NCBI RefSeq assembly: GCF_001517975.1
Contig: NZ_KQ950180.1
Coordinates: 1,372,160 to 1,436,159 of the forward strand
DNA length: 64,000 bases
From: Thermobifida cellulosilytica TB100
GTDB lineage: Bacteria; Actinomycetota; Actinomycetes; Streptosporangiales; Streptosporangiaceae
Reading direction: 5' to 3'
In this document: positions 16,241-24,688 of the stretch, one piece after another
Layout: each line of letters begins with the position of its first letter
How positions within the stretch are numbered: the first letter of the stretch is position 1
Program-made: the position numbers and the translations under genes
The notes under the pieces: generated by a model
The model's input: the letters and a program-made list of their open reading frames with translations, nothing else
Databases searched by the model: none
What the model was told of the DNA's origin: nothing

Positions 16241-17392
16241 CTATCCTTTGCGTGCCGCGAGGACACGTTCGCACACCTCGCGGACCGCCCCGGAGCCTCC
16301 GGGACGGGTCAGAACCAGCCGGGCCGCGGCCAGGACCTCCGGGTGGGAGTCCGGGACCGCGATCGGCCACCCGACCTCGGCCAGACAGCCGAGGTCGTTG
16401 ACGTCGTTTCCGACGTAGGCGACGCGGGCCGGGTCAAGACCCTCGTCGTCCATCCACTGGCGCAGGGCTGCGCGCTTGTCGCGCAGGCCCTGCGTCACAG
16501 GGACACCCAGTTTCTGCGCGCGTGCCCGGACCACCGGGTTGGTCTCGGTGGAGAGGACGCACACCCGGACTCCCGCCTCCAGCAGCAGGCGCACGCCCAT
16601 GCCGTCGCCGCGGGTCACCGCCACCGTCTCGCGTCCGTCCTGGTCCACGTAGACGCGGTCGTCGGTGTGCACCCCGTCGAAGTCGGTGACCACGGCGTCG
16701 ACGTCCAGCGGCTCCTCCCGGTCCACGGCCCGGGCCACCGCGCGGGCCAGGTCCAGCTCCTCCTCGGAGTCGACCTCGACCGCGTGGGACGGGTCGACCG
16801 GCTGCACCGCGATGCGGCCGAAGAAGCGGTGCCGGTGCTCCCGGAACCCGTCGGCCCGCATCACGTAGAAGGCCCCGGTCTCGCGGTGGTGCGGTTCGCG
16901 GTCCTGCCGCCGCGGCCGGCGGGTGTGGTCGTGGTTGACGCCCCGCAGCCCCTCGGGGGTGGCGCGCCAGAGGAACTCGTAGGTCTCGACGGCGGAGAAC
17001 ACCGAGTCGGCGAGGTCGTCGCGGACCTGCCGCACCGCGTCGTCGAGGTCGGCCGGGTCGATGAACGGGCTGGTGCACTGGACGAACACGAGGATCCGGG
17101 GGTCGGCGCCGTGTTCGGCGAGCCGGTCGAGGGCGTGCAGCAGCACCGCCTCCGAGGACACGATGTCGCCGCCCAGTTCGGCGGGCCGGTCCAGCACGAG
17201 CGCCCCGGCGTCCCGGGCGGCCCGGGCGATGCCGTCGTGGTCGGTGGAGACCACCACCGTGTCGACGAGCTGCGCCCGGCGGCAGGCGTCCACCGCCCGC
17301 ACCACCAGGGGGCGGCCGCCCACGCGGGCGAGGTTCTTGAGGGGCACTCCCTTGGACCCCCCTCGTGCGGGGATGACGGCGACAACGCTCAC
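16241..17392 (-). CDS. neuA: CMP-ulosonate cytidylyltransferase fused to KdsC-like HAD phosphatase
   Basis: 383 aa, GTG start with TGGAG about 9 nt upstream. Residues 1-225 are a CMP-acylneuraminate synthetase: IPARGGSKGVPLKN at 7-20 binds CTP; FVQCTSPF and ETGAFYV follow. Residues 232-383 form a HAD domain of KdsC type with nucleophile motif DFDGVHTDD (Asp237, Asp239), VLSTETN and YVGNDVNDLGCL. One polypeptide could therefore dephosphorylate an ulosonate 9-phosphate and activate the product to its CMP form. It is the first gene of the minus-strand operon and overlooks a long intergenic region with the promoter. Confidence 0.88.
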   Translation of the reverse strand: MSVVAVIPARGGSKGVPLKNLARVGGRPLVVRAVDACRRAQLVDTVVVSTDHDGIARAARDAGALVLDRPAELGGDIVSSEAVLLHALDRLAEHGADPRILVFVQCTSPFIDPADLDDAVRQVRDDLADSVFSAVETYEFLWRATPEGLRGVNHDHTRRPRRQDREPHHRETGAFYVMRADGFREHRHRFFGRIAVQPVDPSHAVEVDSEEELDLARAVARAVDREEPLDVDAVVTDFDGVHTDDRVYVDQDGRETVAVTRGDGMGVRLLLEAGVRVCVLSTETNPVVRARAQKLGVPVTQGLRDKRAALRQWMDDEGLDPARVAYVGNDVNDLGCLAEVGWPIAVPDSHPEVLAAARLVLTRPGGSGAVREVCERVLAARKG

Positions 17393-18082
17393 GGGCCGGA
17401 CTCCAGGGTCGGGAGAAGAGAAAAGGAAGAGAGAGAAGTCCCCTGCTGTGGTCACGGAGACCGCAGGGGCCACCGACAGTAGTGGGAGTGCCCAACAGGG
17501 CGGTGAACACCAACCCCGCAAACAGTGAATACGACCTTTTAATCCGGCATAGTCGGGCTTACTCCCCCTCTTCCCCCCAAAAAGGGCGAAGAGCAGGGCT
17601 GGACGCCGCCGTCCCCGCCGCCGGAGCGCAATCGGGGCGCTCCCCCGCGGTCCACCCCGGGGACCCACGAGCAGCGTACGGTTGCGCAGTGCTATCAGTC
17701 GGTAGGGAAATCGCCAACCCGCGGCGTGTCGGCGTGCGCTTCCCGCGCACGGCCGTCTCGGCCTGCTCCCGGTCCCCCGGACCGGGCCTGCGGCCGCGCC
17801 CCGGGGCCCGGGCGGGGTCGCCCGACGTCAGCGGCCGACCCGCGCGGACGCGCTCCGCCCGACCGCTCCGCGGTCGGCCGCGCCGCCCCGGCACGCCGCC
17901 GACCGGGGAACCCGTTACCCCTCGGAAACACTTTTGGGCCGCCGGAAAATGCGACTCCCCTCACATTTCCTCCGCCGAAGTGCGGCCTTGAAGAGCCGCC
18001 GAGAAGGAATCCCTCCTCATCAACCAAACGAAAGCCAGCCAGTAGCACAACGGACAAACCTCTTGAAAGGGGATTAATGCCG
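17393..18082. other. Long intergenic region between neuA and the AvrD cluster
   Basis: About 690 nt without a credible gene. It should hold the minus-strand promoter of the neuA operon, in the AT-richer part around 17520-17580. The centre (17740-17900) is extremely GC-rich. The part from 17930 on becomes AT-richer ahead of the HTH gene. I found no tRNA fragment or long direct repeat that would mark an integration site. Confidence 0.5.
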
Positions 18083-18111
18083 TTGACTACGCAAGTCGCC
18101 ACACTTACTAT
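18083..18111 (+). promoter_or_regulatory. Sigma70-type promoter of the HTH regulator / AvrD cluster
   Basis: TTGACT (18083-18088) and TACTAT (18106-18111) are separated by exactly 17 nt. Transcription would begin near 18118-18120, where a GTG (18119) lies, compatible with leaderless translation. Confidence 0.5.
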
Positions 18112-18216
18112 CCAGTAGGTGGCCAGAAATACCGCTGTACGTCGTACTCCCTCTCCCCCCTCGTCGAACTGGGCAATTTCCTGAAAGCTCGCCGCGCCGA
18201 AATCACCCCTGCCCAG

Positions 18217-19134
18217 GTGGGGCTCCCCACGTCCAGAAACCGGCGTACCCCCGGACTTCGCCGGGAGGAAGTCGCCCTTCTCGCCGGCGTGGGCGTCTCC
18301 TGGTACACCTGGATCGAACAGGGGAGGGCCACCAACGTCTCCGGAGAAGTGCTGGACGCCATCGCCCGCGCCCTCCGGCTCGACCAGACCCAGCGGCTCT
18401 ACCTACGCCGCCTCGCCGGAGTCGGCGCGGACCCCGAACCGTCGGAGGTGCGCCCGGACCCCAGGGCGTTCCAACCGTTCGTCGACAACTGGCTGCCGAA
18501 CCCGGCCTACGTGGCCGACCGCTACTGGAACCTGGTGGCCGTCAACGAAGCGGTGCGCAACCTGATGGGCCTGGACGCCCCGCAGAACATCCTCGAGGAG
18601 TTCTTCACCAACGAACAGACCCGCAAGCGGTACCCCCTGTGGAAGGACGACGCGCCCATCCTCGTGGCGCGGTTCCGCTCCCAGGCCGCCCGCTACAGCG
18701 GAGACCCGGGATTCACCGCCCTGATCTCCCGCCTGCGCCGGGACAGTCCGGAATTCGCGGAACTGTGGAACCGCCACGAGGTCCTGGAGGACTCCTGCGG
18801 CACCGAGATCCTGCACCATCCGGCGTTCGGCAACCTCTCCTTCACCCGGACCACGCTGGACTTCACCTCCCGGATCGCCCTGCGTCTCACCGTCTTCGTC
18901 CCCGTCTCCGGAACCGGCACGGAAGAAGCCCTCGAACCGCTCAAGTGCTTCCCCCGCGAAAGGCACACCATTTCCTTTAGAGTGGGAGGGCAGCGCCACC
19001 GGCCCATCTCCTCCAGAGTCGAAGACGAGGAAAGGCTTCCTTCGCATGCCTGCGCAACCGGTGAGCCGCTTCAACCGCATCTCCCCCACCCGCACCTTCC
19101 GCTTGGGCGAACACCGTCTCACGTACCTTCCTGA
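18217..19134 (+). CDS. HTH regulator, XRE/MmyB type (possible frameshift near start)
   Basis: 305 aa from GTG 18217. It has the XRE helix-turn-helix TPGLRREEVALLAGVGVSWYTWIEQGR (residues 11-37) followed by an MmyB-like ligand-binding domain (FQPFVDNWLPNPAYVADRYWNLVAVN to about residue 240). In-frame codons upstream of 18217 encode LGNFLKARRAEITPAQ, the usual N-terminal helix of this family, yet no ATG, GTG or TTG opens that frame. A GTG at 18119 lies one base out of frame, across a run of six C. After residue 240 an atypical tail of about 60 residues overlaps the next gene by 89 nt. Probably the local regulator of the AvrD cluster. Confidence 0.7.
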   Translation: MGLPTSRNRRTPGLRREEVALLAGVGVSWYTWIEQGRATNVSGEVLDAIARALRLDQTQRLYLRRLAGVGADPEPSEVRPDPRAFQPFVDNWLPNPAYVADRYWNLVAVNEAVRNLMGLDAPQNILEEFFTNEQTRKRYPLWKDDAPILVARFRSQAARYSGDPGFTALISRLRRDSPEFAELWNRHEVLEDSCGTEILHHPAFGNLSFTRTTLDFTSRIALRLTVFVPVSGTGTEEALEPLKCFPRERHTISFRVGGQRHRPISSRVEDEERLPSHACATGEPLQPHLPHPHLPLGRTPSHVPS

Positions 19135-19894
19135 CGGATTCGTCCAGCTCAACCCCTCGGCCTGGTTTCCCGACTCCACCCCCGAGGACTGGCAGGAACG
19201 CCCGGAACACCTCGACGCCGAAGGATTCCTGGCCGGGTCGATCGGAGCCCTGCTCGTCGAGTACCGCGACCAGGCCCTGCTGATCGACACCGGCTACGGA
19301 CCGCACCGCGTCCCCGCCGCCCTCACCCACCCCGCCCTCGGCGTCCTACAGGGCGGGCAGCTCCTCGACAGCCTGGCCGAGCAGGGGCACGCTCCCGGGG
19401 CGGTGAGCGCCGTCGCCTTCACCCACCTCCACGACGACCACGTCGGCTGGGCCGCGGCGCTCACCCCCGACGGCTCGCCCGTGTTCGCGGGCACCCCGTT
19501 CCTCGTCTCCGGCGTCGAGTGGCCGTACGGCGGGCCGCTCCGTCTCCCCCGGGCCGAGCTGCGCCCGGTGTCCGACGGAGACGAGATCTTCCCCGGCGTC
19601 ACCGTGTGGGCCACCCCCGGCCACTCGCCCGGGCACACCTCGTACGTCATCTCGTCGGGCGGCCAGCGGCTCGTCGCGTTCGGGGACGTCATGCACTCCC
19701 CGGTCCAGGTGGGCCGCCCCGACTGGAGGGTCTCCCTCGACCACTCCCCGGAGGCCGCCGTCCGCACCCGGGCGAGAGTGCTCAAGGAGCTGTCCCAGCC
19801 GGACACCTTCGGATTCGGCGGACACTTCGCCGACGTCGTGTTCGGCAGAGTCGTCGCCGACCGCTCTGGACACCGGTGGGTCCCGGTCGCCTGA
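19046..19894 (+). CDS. Metallo-beta-lactamase-fold hydrolase (lactonase-like)
   Basis: 282 aa, ATG with AGGAAAGG about 9 nt upstream. It shows the dizinc signature THLHDDH (His127, His129, Asp131, His132), the second ligand TPGHSPGH (His193), FGDVMHS (Asp214) and a C-terminal GGHFAD. The layout is that of the MBL hydrolases which include N-acyl-homoserine lactonases. No signal peptide is visible. In this cluster it may hydrolyse a lactone or ester product, for self-protection, tailoring or signal turnover; that role is inferred. Confidence 0.8.
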   Translation: MPAQPVSRFNRISPTRTFRLGEHRLTYLPDGFVQLNPSAWFPDSTPEDWQERPEHLDAEGFLAGSIGALLVEYRDQALLIDTGYGPHRVPAALTHPALGVLQGGQLLDSLAEQGHAPGAVSAVAFTHLHDDHVGWAAALTPDGSPVFAGTPFLVSGVEWPYGGPLRLPRAELRPVSDGDEIFPGVTVWATPGHSPGHTSYVISSGGQRLVAFGDVMHSPVQVGRPDWRVSLDHSPEAAVRTRARVLKELSQPDTFGFGGHFADVVFGRVVADRSGHRWVPVA

Positions 19895-20173
19895 CCGCCG
19901 CCCGGCGGCGCCCGGGAGGCCGCGGTCCCGGGGCGCCGGCCCGCCCCGGGACCGCACCCCCGCGCCGCCCTGCGCACAGTCCCGCCGACGGGTCCCCGGC
20001 GGACGTCGGCCACCGTCCGCCGGGGACGCCCCGAAACACCCGACGCCCGCGCACCGGAGCCCGCCATTTCTCCGGGTAAAACCCCGGAATTCATCGCCGA
20101 CGATCCTGTTGGCGACAACAACATGACGAACAAACACTGGCTGGTCGTGCCGTTCCCGCCAATTCTTGGGGAC

Positions 20174-21649
20174 ATGTCCACTTCTACAGCGCCCGACACG
20201 GGTACCCCACGCATGACCGGTAAGCAGAAGGCCACTCTCGTGGTCCTTCTCGGCGCACAATTCATGTTCGCCATCGACTTCTCCATCCTGACCGTCGCAC
20301 TGCCGAAGATCGGCGACGACCTCGGTTTCAGCATCGACAACCTGCAATGGGTCGTCACCTCGTTCGCTCTCATGGCAGCGGGCTTCATGCTGCTCTTCGG
20401 CCGGATCGGTGACACTTTCGGACGCAAGAAGCTGTTCCTTTTCGGAATGGCTCTGCTCACCGTTTCCTCCGCGGTCGGCGGTTTCGCGGAATCCCCCGAA
20501 GTCATGCTCGTCGCCCGTGCCGCCCAAGGACTCGCCACGGCGATCGTCACGCCCTCCGGCCTCGCCCTGATCACCACGTCCTTCGAGGAAGGACCGCTGC
20601 GCAACAAGGCTCTGGGACTCAACGGAGCCCTCCTGTCGCTCGGCTTCGCCTCCGGGGCCGTCCTCGGCGGCGTCCTGACCGACCTGCTGTCCTGGCGGTG
20701 GGACTTCTTCATCAACGTCCCGATCGGCGCGCTCCTGTTCCTCGGCGGCATCGCCTTCATCCGGGAGTCCCGGTCGGACATCCGCCCCAAGCTGGACGTC
20801 CCGGGCGCCGTCACCGTCACCCTCGGCCTGCTGGCCTTCACCTTCGGCGTCACCGGAGGCGAACGCGACGGCTGGGCCGCCCCTCAGACGTGGGGAGCGC
20901 TGCTCTTCGCCGCCGTCATGTTCGTCGCCTTCTACATCATCGAGCTGAAGACCCCCGAGCCGCTGGCCCCCGTGCGCATCCTGCACGCCAACACCGTCAA
21001 GTGGGGGAACCTCGGCGGCCTGACGACCTTCTCCATGGAATCGGCGCTGTCGTTCCTCCTCACCCTCTACATGCAGCAGGTCCTCGGCCTGACCCCCTTC
21101 CAGACCGGCCTGATGTTCGGCTTCCTCGGCCTGGGCGCCTTCCTCGGCGGGACGGTCGCCCCCAAGATCATCGGCCGCACCGGCACCAAGGGCGCCCTGG
21201 TCCTGGGCCTCCTCATCCAGGCCGTGATGACCGGCGTGCTGTTCTGGCTCGGCGACGCCATGGCCGTGAGCATCGTCGCCATCCTCGCCACCACCTTCAT
21301 CGGCGGCTTCGGCCACGTCCTGGCGATCGTCGCCTACACCGTGACCGCGACCTCCGGCGTCGCCGACCACGAGCAGGGACTCGTCACCGGACTGGCGACC
21401 ATGACCCAGCAGATCGGCTTCACCATCGGCATCCCGATCATGTCCGCGGTCGCGGCCACCCAGTACGGGCCGCTCACCGAAGGCGTCGCCTCCGTGGCCG
21501 GCGTACTGAAGGGCACCACCTTCGGCATGCTCGTCGACGGCCTCGTCGTCCTCGCGGTCGCCCTGCTGATCCTGGTCTTCCTGCGCACCGTCGGCGGCGC
21601 GACGACCTCCGCCGCCCAGCAGCCGGAGAAGCAGCCCGCCGTCAACTGA
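20174..21649 (+). CDS. MFS drug/metabolite exporter (DHA2-like)
   Basis: About 491 aa from the ATG at 20174; ATG 20123 and 20213 are alternatives. A series of hydrophobic helices, probably 14, begins LVVLLGAQFMFAIDFSILTVALP. Motif A GRIGDTFGRKK lies between helices 2 and 3, and antiporter-type motif GASGAVLGGVLTD-like residues are in helix 5. It likely exports the small product of the surrounding cluster by proton antiport. The 280 nt upstream contain an imperfect tccggg/ccccgga hairpin and a TGTTG-gcga-CAACA inverted repeat (20107-20120) that could be regulatory. Confidence 0.88.
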   Translation: MSTSTAPDTGTPRMTGKQKATLVVLLGAQFMFAIDFSILTVALPKIGDDLGFSIDNLQWVVTSFALMAAGFMLLFGRIGDTFGRKKLFLFGMALLTVSSAVGGFAESPEVMLVARAAQGLATAIVTPSGLALITTSFEEGPLRNKALGLNGALLSLGFASGAVLGGVLTDLLSWRWDFFINVPIGALLFLGGIAFIRESRSDIRPKLDVPGAVTVTLGLLAFTFGVTGGERDGWAAPQTWGALLFAAVMFVAFYIIELKTPEPLAPVRILHANTVKWGNLGGLTTFSMESALSFLLTLYMQQVLGLTPFQTGLMFGFLGLGAFLGGTVAPKIIGRTGTKGALVLGLLIQAVMTGVLFWLGDAMAVSIVAILATTFIGGFGHVLAIVAYTVTATSGVADHEQGLVTGLATMTQQIGFTIGIPIMSAVAATQYGPLTEGVASVAGVLKGTTFGMLVDGLVVLAVALLILVFLRTVGGATTSAAQQPEKQPAVN

Positions 21650-21740
21650 CCCTCCCCGGGGGACCGGGCCGTCACCGCCCCGGCGGGCCCGGTCCCCACC
21701 CCCGTCACCCCGCGGCGAGCAAGGTTGAGGAGAAGCGACC

Positions 21741-22742
21741 ATGACCGTTCCCGTCCAGCAGGAGCTGCACTACAACGACGTCCAGGACTTCCTCGGCCCC
21801 GGCAGGCACCGCTTCTTCGGCGAGGGCTACAAGCGCGCCGACCACCGCTTGGACGGCCTGACCGCCGGCACCGACGCCGACGGCCCGTGGGTCCGCGGAA
21901 CCGCCGCGGTCACCTACCCGCAGGACTGGTCCCGCAAGGGCACGACCGACCAGTTGCCCCACCTGTCCACCATCGACGTGCTCCTGCTCGGCGTCCAGTT
22001 GTCCGAGCTCGTCCTCACCCGGCACGTCGGCTTCGACGCCGAGCAGCGCCGCACCTTCTGGGTGCGCCGGGCGAGGATCCGGGCCGGCTCCTCCCCGGTC
22101 GAAGAGCAGCTCGCGGGTTTCCCGGTCTCCGCCCGGCTCGTCGGGCAGGGCGCGTCGCCCAGCGGTCCCGACCGTGCGACGGCGACCGTGGACTGCACCG
22201 TCGGCACCCTACGGATCCGGACCGAGATCGACTGTCCGGCCGTCCCCGGCACAGCCGCCGCCACCTCCCTGGACGACGTCCTCCGCCCCTCCGGAAGCCG
22301 CCCGTTCGGCGACGCCTACCGATCCCGCAGGCAGCACGTCGAGCACGTGGTCGTCGGCGCGGACCGCACCAGGGCCACCGCGCAACTGCGGGTGGACACC
22401 TGGGGGGAGGCGGCCGCACCGGGAGACGGCACCGAAGAGGCGTTCCAGCCCTCGGTCGGCCTGATCGACGTGTTCGTCACCGCCCTCCAACTGGGCCAGA
22501 TCATGCTCTACGAGCTCGACGGGATCGCCCGCGCCGACTCCAACACCCTCTGGATGCGCCGCACCCGGTTCGAGGCGGCCCGCCCCCAGCGGCCGGTCCA
22601 CGAACCGATCCCGGTCACGGCCTCCCTCGTCGAGCCCGCCCTGCTGCGGACCGGCGACGGGGAGACCTGGCGCAGCGCCGACATCTCCGCGGTCGCGGCA
22701 GGAATCCGCATGACCTGCTCCGTGGCCCACCGGCTCCCCTGA
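21741..22742 (+). CDS. AvrD-family protein (syringolide synthase-like)
   Basis: 333 aa, ATG with GAGGAGA about 9 nt upstream. Segments matching my memory of Pseudomonas syringae AvrD are DVQDFLGPGRHRFFGEGYKR near the N-terminus, VTYPQDWS, HLSTIDVLLLGVQLSEL, FWVRRARIRAGSSP, FQPSVGLIDVFVTALQLGQIMLYELD, SNTLWMRRT and a C-terminal IRMTCSVAHRLP. Two halves repeat the same order (about residues 10-165 and 175-333), consistent with a double hot-dog fold like AfsA. AvrD directs synthesis of syringolides from a beta-ketoacyl chain and a pentulose. The neighbouring KAS III, ACP and HAD genes fit such a reaction. Confidence 0.82.
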   Translation: MTVPVQQELHYNDVQDFLGPGRHRFFGEGYKRADHRLDGLTAGTDADGPWVRGTAAVTYPQDWSRKGTTDQLPHLSTIDVLLLGVQLSELVLTRHVGFDAEQRRTFWVRRARIRAGSSPVEEQLAGFPVSARLVGQGASPSGPDRATATVDCTVGTLRIRTEIDCPAVPGTAAATSLDDVLRPSGSRPFGDAYRSRRQHVEHVVVGADRTRATAQLRVDTWGEAAAPGDGTEEAFQPSVGLIDVFVTALQLGQIMLYELDGIARADSNTLWMRRTRFEAARPQRPVHEPIPVTASLVEPALLRTGDGETWRSADISAVAAGIRMTCSVAHRLP

Positions 22743-22804
22743 GCTTCCTTCTCCTTCTCCCCGCACCCCTCCCCTTTCCCCACCATCACCACGAAGGAGA
22801 CGCC

Positions 22805-23500
22805 GTGAAACTCGCCATCGCCGGAACCTATTCGGTGGGCAAGACCCTCACCACCATGGCCGTGTCCCACCTGACCGGCCTCCCCCGGTCCGCCGCGAAG
22901 ACCATGCGGGAACTCCTGCCGATCTCCGTCCCCGGCAAGACCCTCGAGGAGTGCACCGCCCCCGAGGTGATCATGCTGATCATGCGGCGCAACCAGGAGC
23001 GGGCCGTCAACGAGTCCCACCTCCCCGACGGGTTCGTCTCCGACGGCTCCTCGCTGCACGAATGGGCCTACGGGACCGTCCGCGTCCTGGTCGGCATCAA
23101 CCCAAACGACTCGGTGGACCTGGAATCGGTCGAGCTCACCGACGAGCTCCGCTTCTACAGCCAGGTCCTGGAACAGATGGGCATCCCCGCCAAGCAGCAC
23201 GCGAAAGCCACCTACGACTCGTTCGTCCACCTGCCGATCGAGTTCCCGCTCGTCCCCGACGGCCACCGGCCCGTCAACGAGCGGTTCCGGGCGCTGGCCG
23301 ACGAGCTGATGCTCAAGACCCTCAACGAACTGGAGATCCCGTACCACACGGTCGGCGGGACGGTGCACGAACGCCTGCAAAAGATCCTCGACATCTACGG
23401 CTTCACCCCCCGCATGAGCATCGAAGAGGCGATCGCCCGGGCCGAGGCGGAGTACGCGCTGATCGACACCACCGGCGAGCTCGAACGCGCCTCCGCCTGA
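22805..23500 (+). CDS. P-loop NTPase / kinase-like protein (copy 1)
   Basis: 231 aa, GTG start with AAGGAGA 5 nt upstream. Walker A GTYSVGKT is at residues 7-14. FVSDGSSLHEWAYGTVRVLVG sits where a Walker B/acceptor site would be, and ATYDSFVHLPIEFPLV with a PVNERFRALADEL helix follow. The layout resembles AAA_28/NadR-type nucleoside or small-molecule kinases; no substrate can be read. A paralogue encoded at 25700-26287 shares the same landmarks. It may phosphorylate a sugar acceptor for AvrD (inference). Confidence 0.65.
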   Translation: MKLAIAGTYSVGKTLTTMAVSHLTGLPRSAAKTMRELLPISVPGKTLEECTAPEVIMLIMRRNQERAVNESHLPDGFVSDGSSLHEWAYGTVRVLVGINPNDSVDLESVELTDELRFYSQVLEQMGIPAKQHAKATYDSFVHLPIEFPLVPDGHRPVNERFRALADELMLKTLNELEIPYHTVGGTVHERLQKILDIYGFTPRMSIEEAIARAEAEYALIDTTGELERASA

Positions 23501-23515
23501 CACCCCTCCCAAGCT

Positions 23516-23558
23516 GGGGCGTGGCGGACGGTTCGGCGCTGTCTGTCCGCCACGCCCC
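23516..23558 (+). terminator. Strong hairpin between NTPase and KAS III genes
   Basis: A perfect 14-bp stem (23516-23529 with 23545-23558) with a 15-nt loop follows the NTPase stop by 15 nt. There is no U-run. It may terminate, attenuate or protect transcripts and so split the cluster into two expression levels. Confidence 0.6.
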
Positions 23559-23639
23559 TCATCCCCCGCCCCACCCCACCCATCCCTGTCCAGTCCCGCG
23601 CACTCTCCAGAAAAGGAACTCGACATATCGGAGAAGACC

Positions 23640-24650
23640 ATGACCACCTCAGCCGTGCTGGCGGGCCTCGGCTCCTACCTCCCCCCACGTCGGGTGTCCA
23701 ACGAGGAACTCTCCGAACGGTTCGACACCTCCGACGCCTGGATCCACTCCAGGACCGGCATCCGTCAGCGGCGGTGGGCCGACGTCGGCGTCTCCACCGG
23801 TGACCTCGCCTACGAGGCGGGGCATCGAGCACTCAAGTCCGCCGGTCTCGGTCTCGGTGCTTCCGTCGACGCGGTCATCCTCGCCACCACCACCCCCGAC
23901 CACCCCTGTCCCGCAACCGCCCCCGACGTCGCACACCGGCTGAAGCTGAACTCCGCCGCGGCGTTCGACGTCTCCGCCGTCTGCTCGGGCTTCGTCTACG
24001 GGCTGACGATCGCGGCCAGCATGATCGAGTCCGGGCACGCCGAACGTGTCCTCCTCATCGGCGCGGAGACGTACTCCACGATCCTGAACCCCGAGGACCG
24101 GACCACTTCGGTGATCTTCGGCGACGGATCGGGCGCGGTGCTCCTCCGCAGCGGAACACCGGACGAACCCGGCGCACTGCTCGGTTTCGACCTCGGCTCC
24201 GACGGCTCCCAGAAGGAACTCATCTGCATTCCCGCCGGCGGCTCCCGGCAGCGCTCCACGCACCTTCCCCCCGCCCCGCAGGACACGTACTTCACCATGC
24301 AGGGCAAGAAGGTGTTCGCCACCGCGGTCCGGCGGATGGAGGAGTCCTCGACCGCCCTGCTGAACCGGGTGGGCTGGAGCATCGACTCCGTCGACCACCT
24401 CGTCGGCCACCAGGCGAACCTGCGGATCCTGTACAGCCTCGCCGAACAGGTCCGCATCGCCAGGGACCGCGTGGTGACCAACATCGAGCAGGTCGGCAAC
24501 ACCTCCGCCGCCTCCATCCCCCTGGCCCTGGCGCACGCCGCGGAGCAGGGGCGGTTCAAGGTCGGCGACCGGCTGCTCATGACCGCGTTCGGCGGCGGCC
24601 TCACCTGGGGCTCCGCCGTGATGACCTGGCCCGACGTCTCCCCCTCCTGA
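23640..24650 (+). CDS. 3-oxoacyl-ACP synthase III (KAS III) family protein
   Basis: 336 aa, ATG after a GGAGAAG site. It carries the full KAS III triad: Cys115 in AVCSGF, His257 in VGHQAN and Asn287 in GNTSAA. Also present are the DTSDAWIHSRTGIRQRRW N-terminal signature and IFGDGSGAVLL. It should condense an acyl-CoA starter with malonyl-ACP to give a beta-ketoacyl-ACP. With the adjacent lone ACP and AvrD this looks like a dedicated accessory enzyme rather than the housekeeping FabH, since no other fatty-acid genes are nearby. Confidence 0.92.
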   Translation: MTTSAVLAGLGSYLPPRRVSNEELSERFDTSDAWIHSRTGIRQRRWADVGVSTGDLAYEAGHRALKSAGLGLGASVDAVILATTTPDHPCPATAPDVAHRLKLNSAAAFDVSAVCSGFVYGLTIAASMIESGHAERVLLIGAETYSTILNPEDRTTSVIFGDGSGAVLLRSGTPDEPGALLGFDLGSDGSQKELICIPAGGSRQRSTHLPPAPQDTYFTMQGKKVFATAVRRMEESSTALLNRVGWSIDSVDHLVGHQANLRILYSLAEQVRIARDRVVTNIEQVGNTSAASIPLALAHAAEQGRFKVGDRLLMTAFGGGLTWGSAVMTWPDVSPS

Positions 24651-24688
24651 CCTTCCCGTCCACCGACGACACAGTTGGGATCGCGCTC

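Noticed and set aside
17393..18082. Search for an attachment-site duplication of the tRNA-Ile 3' end
   Set aside because: No stretch resembling the tRNA 3' half was found, so an integrative element cannot be claimed.
18077..18118. 13-codon ORF with a good ribosome site (GAAAGGGG) ahead of the HTH gene
   Set aside because: It coincides with the predicted -35/-10 promoter, so it would lie upstream of the transcript. Kept only as a possible leader peptide if transcription starts earlier.
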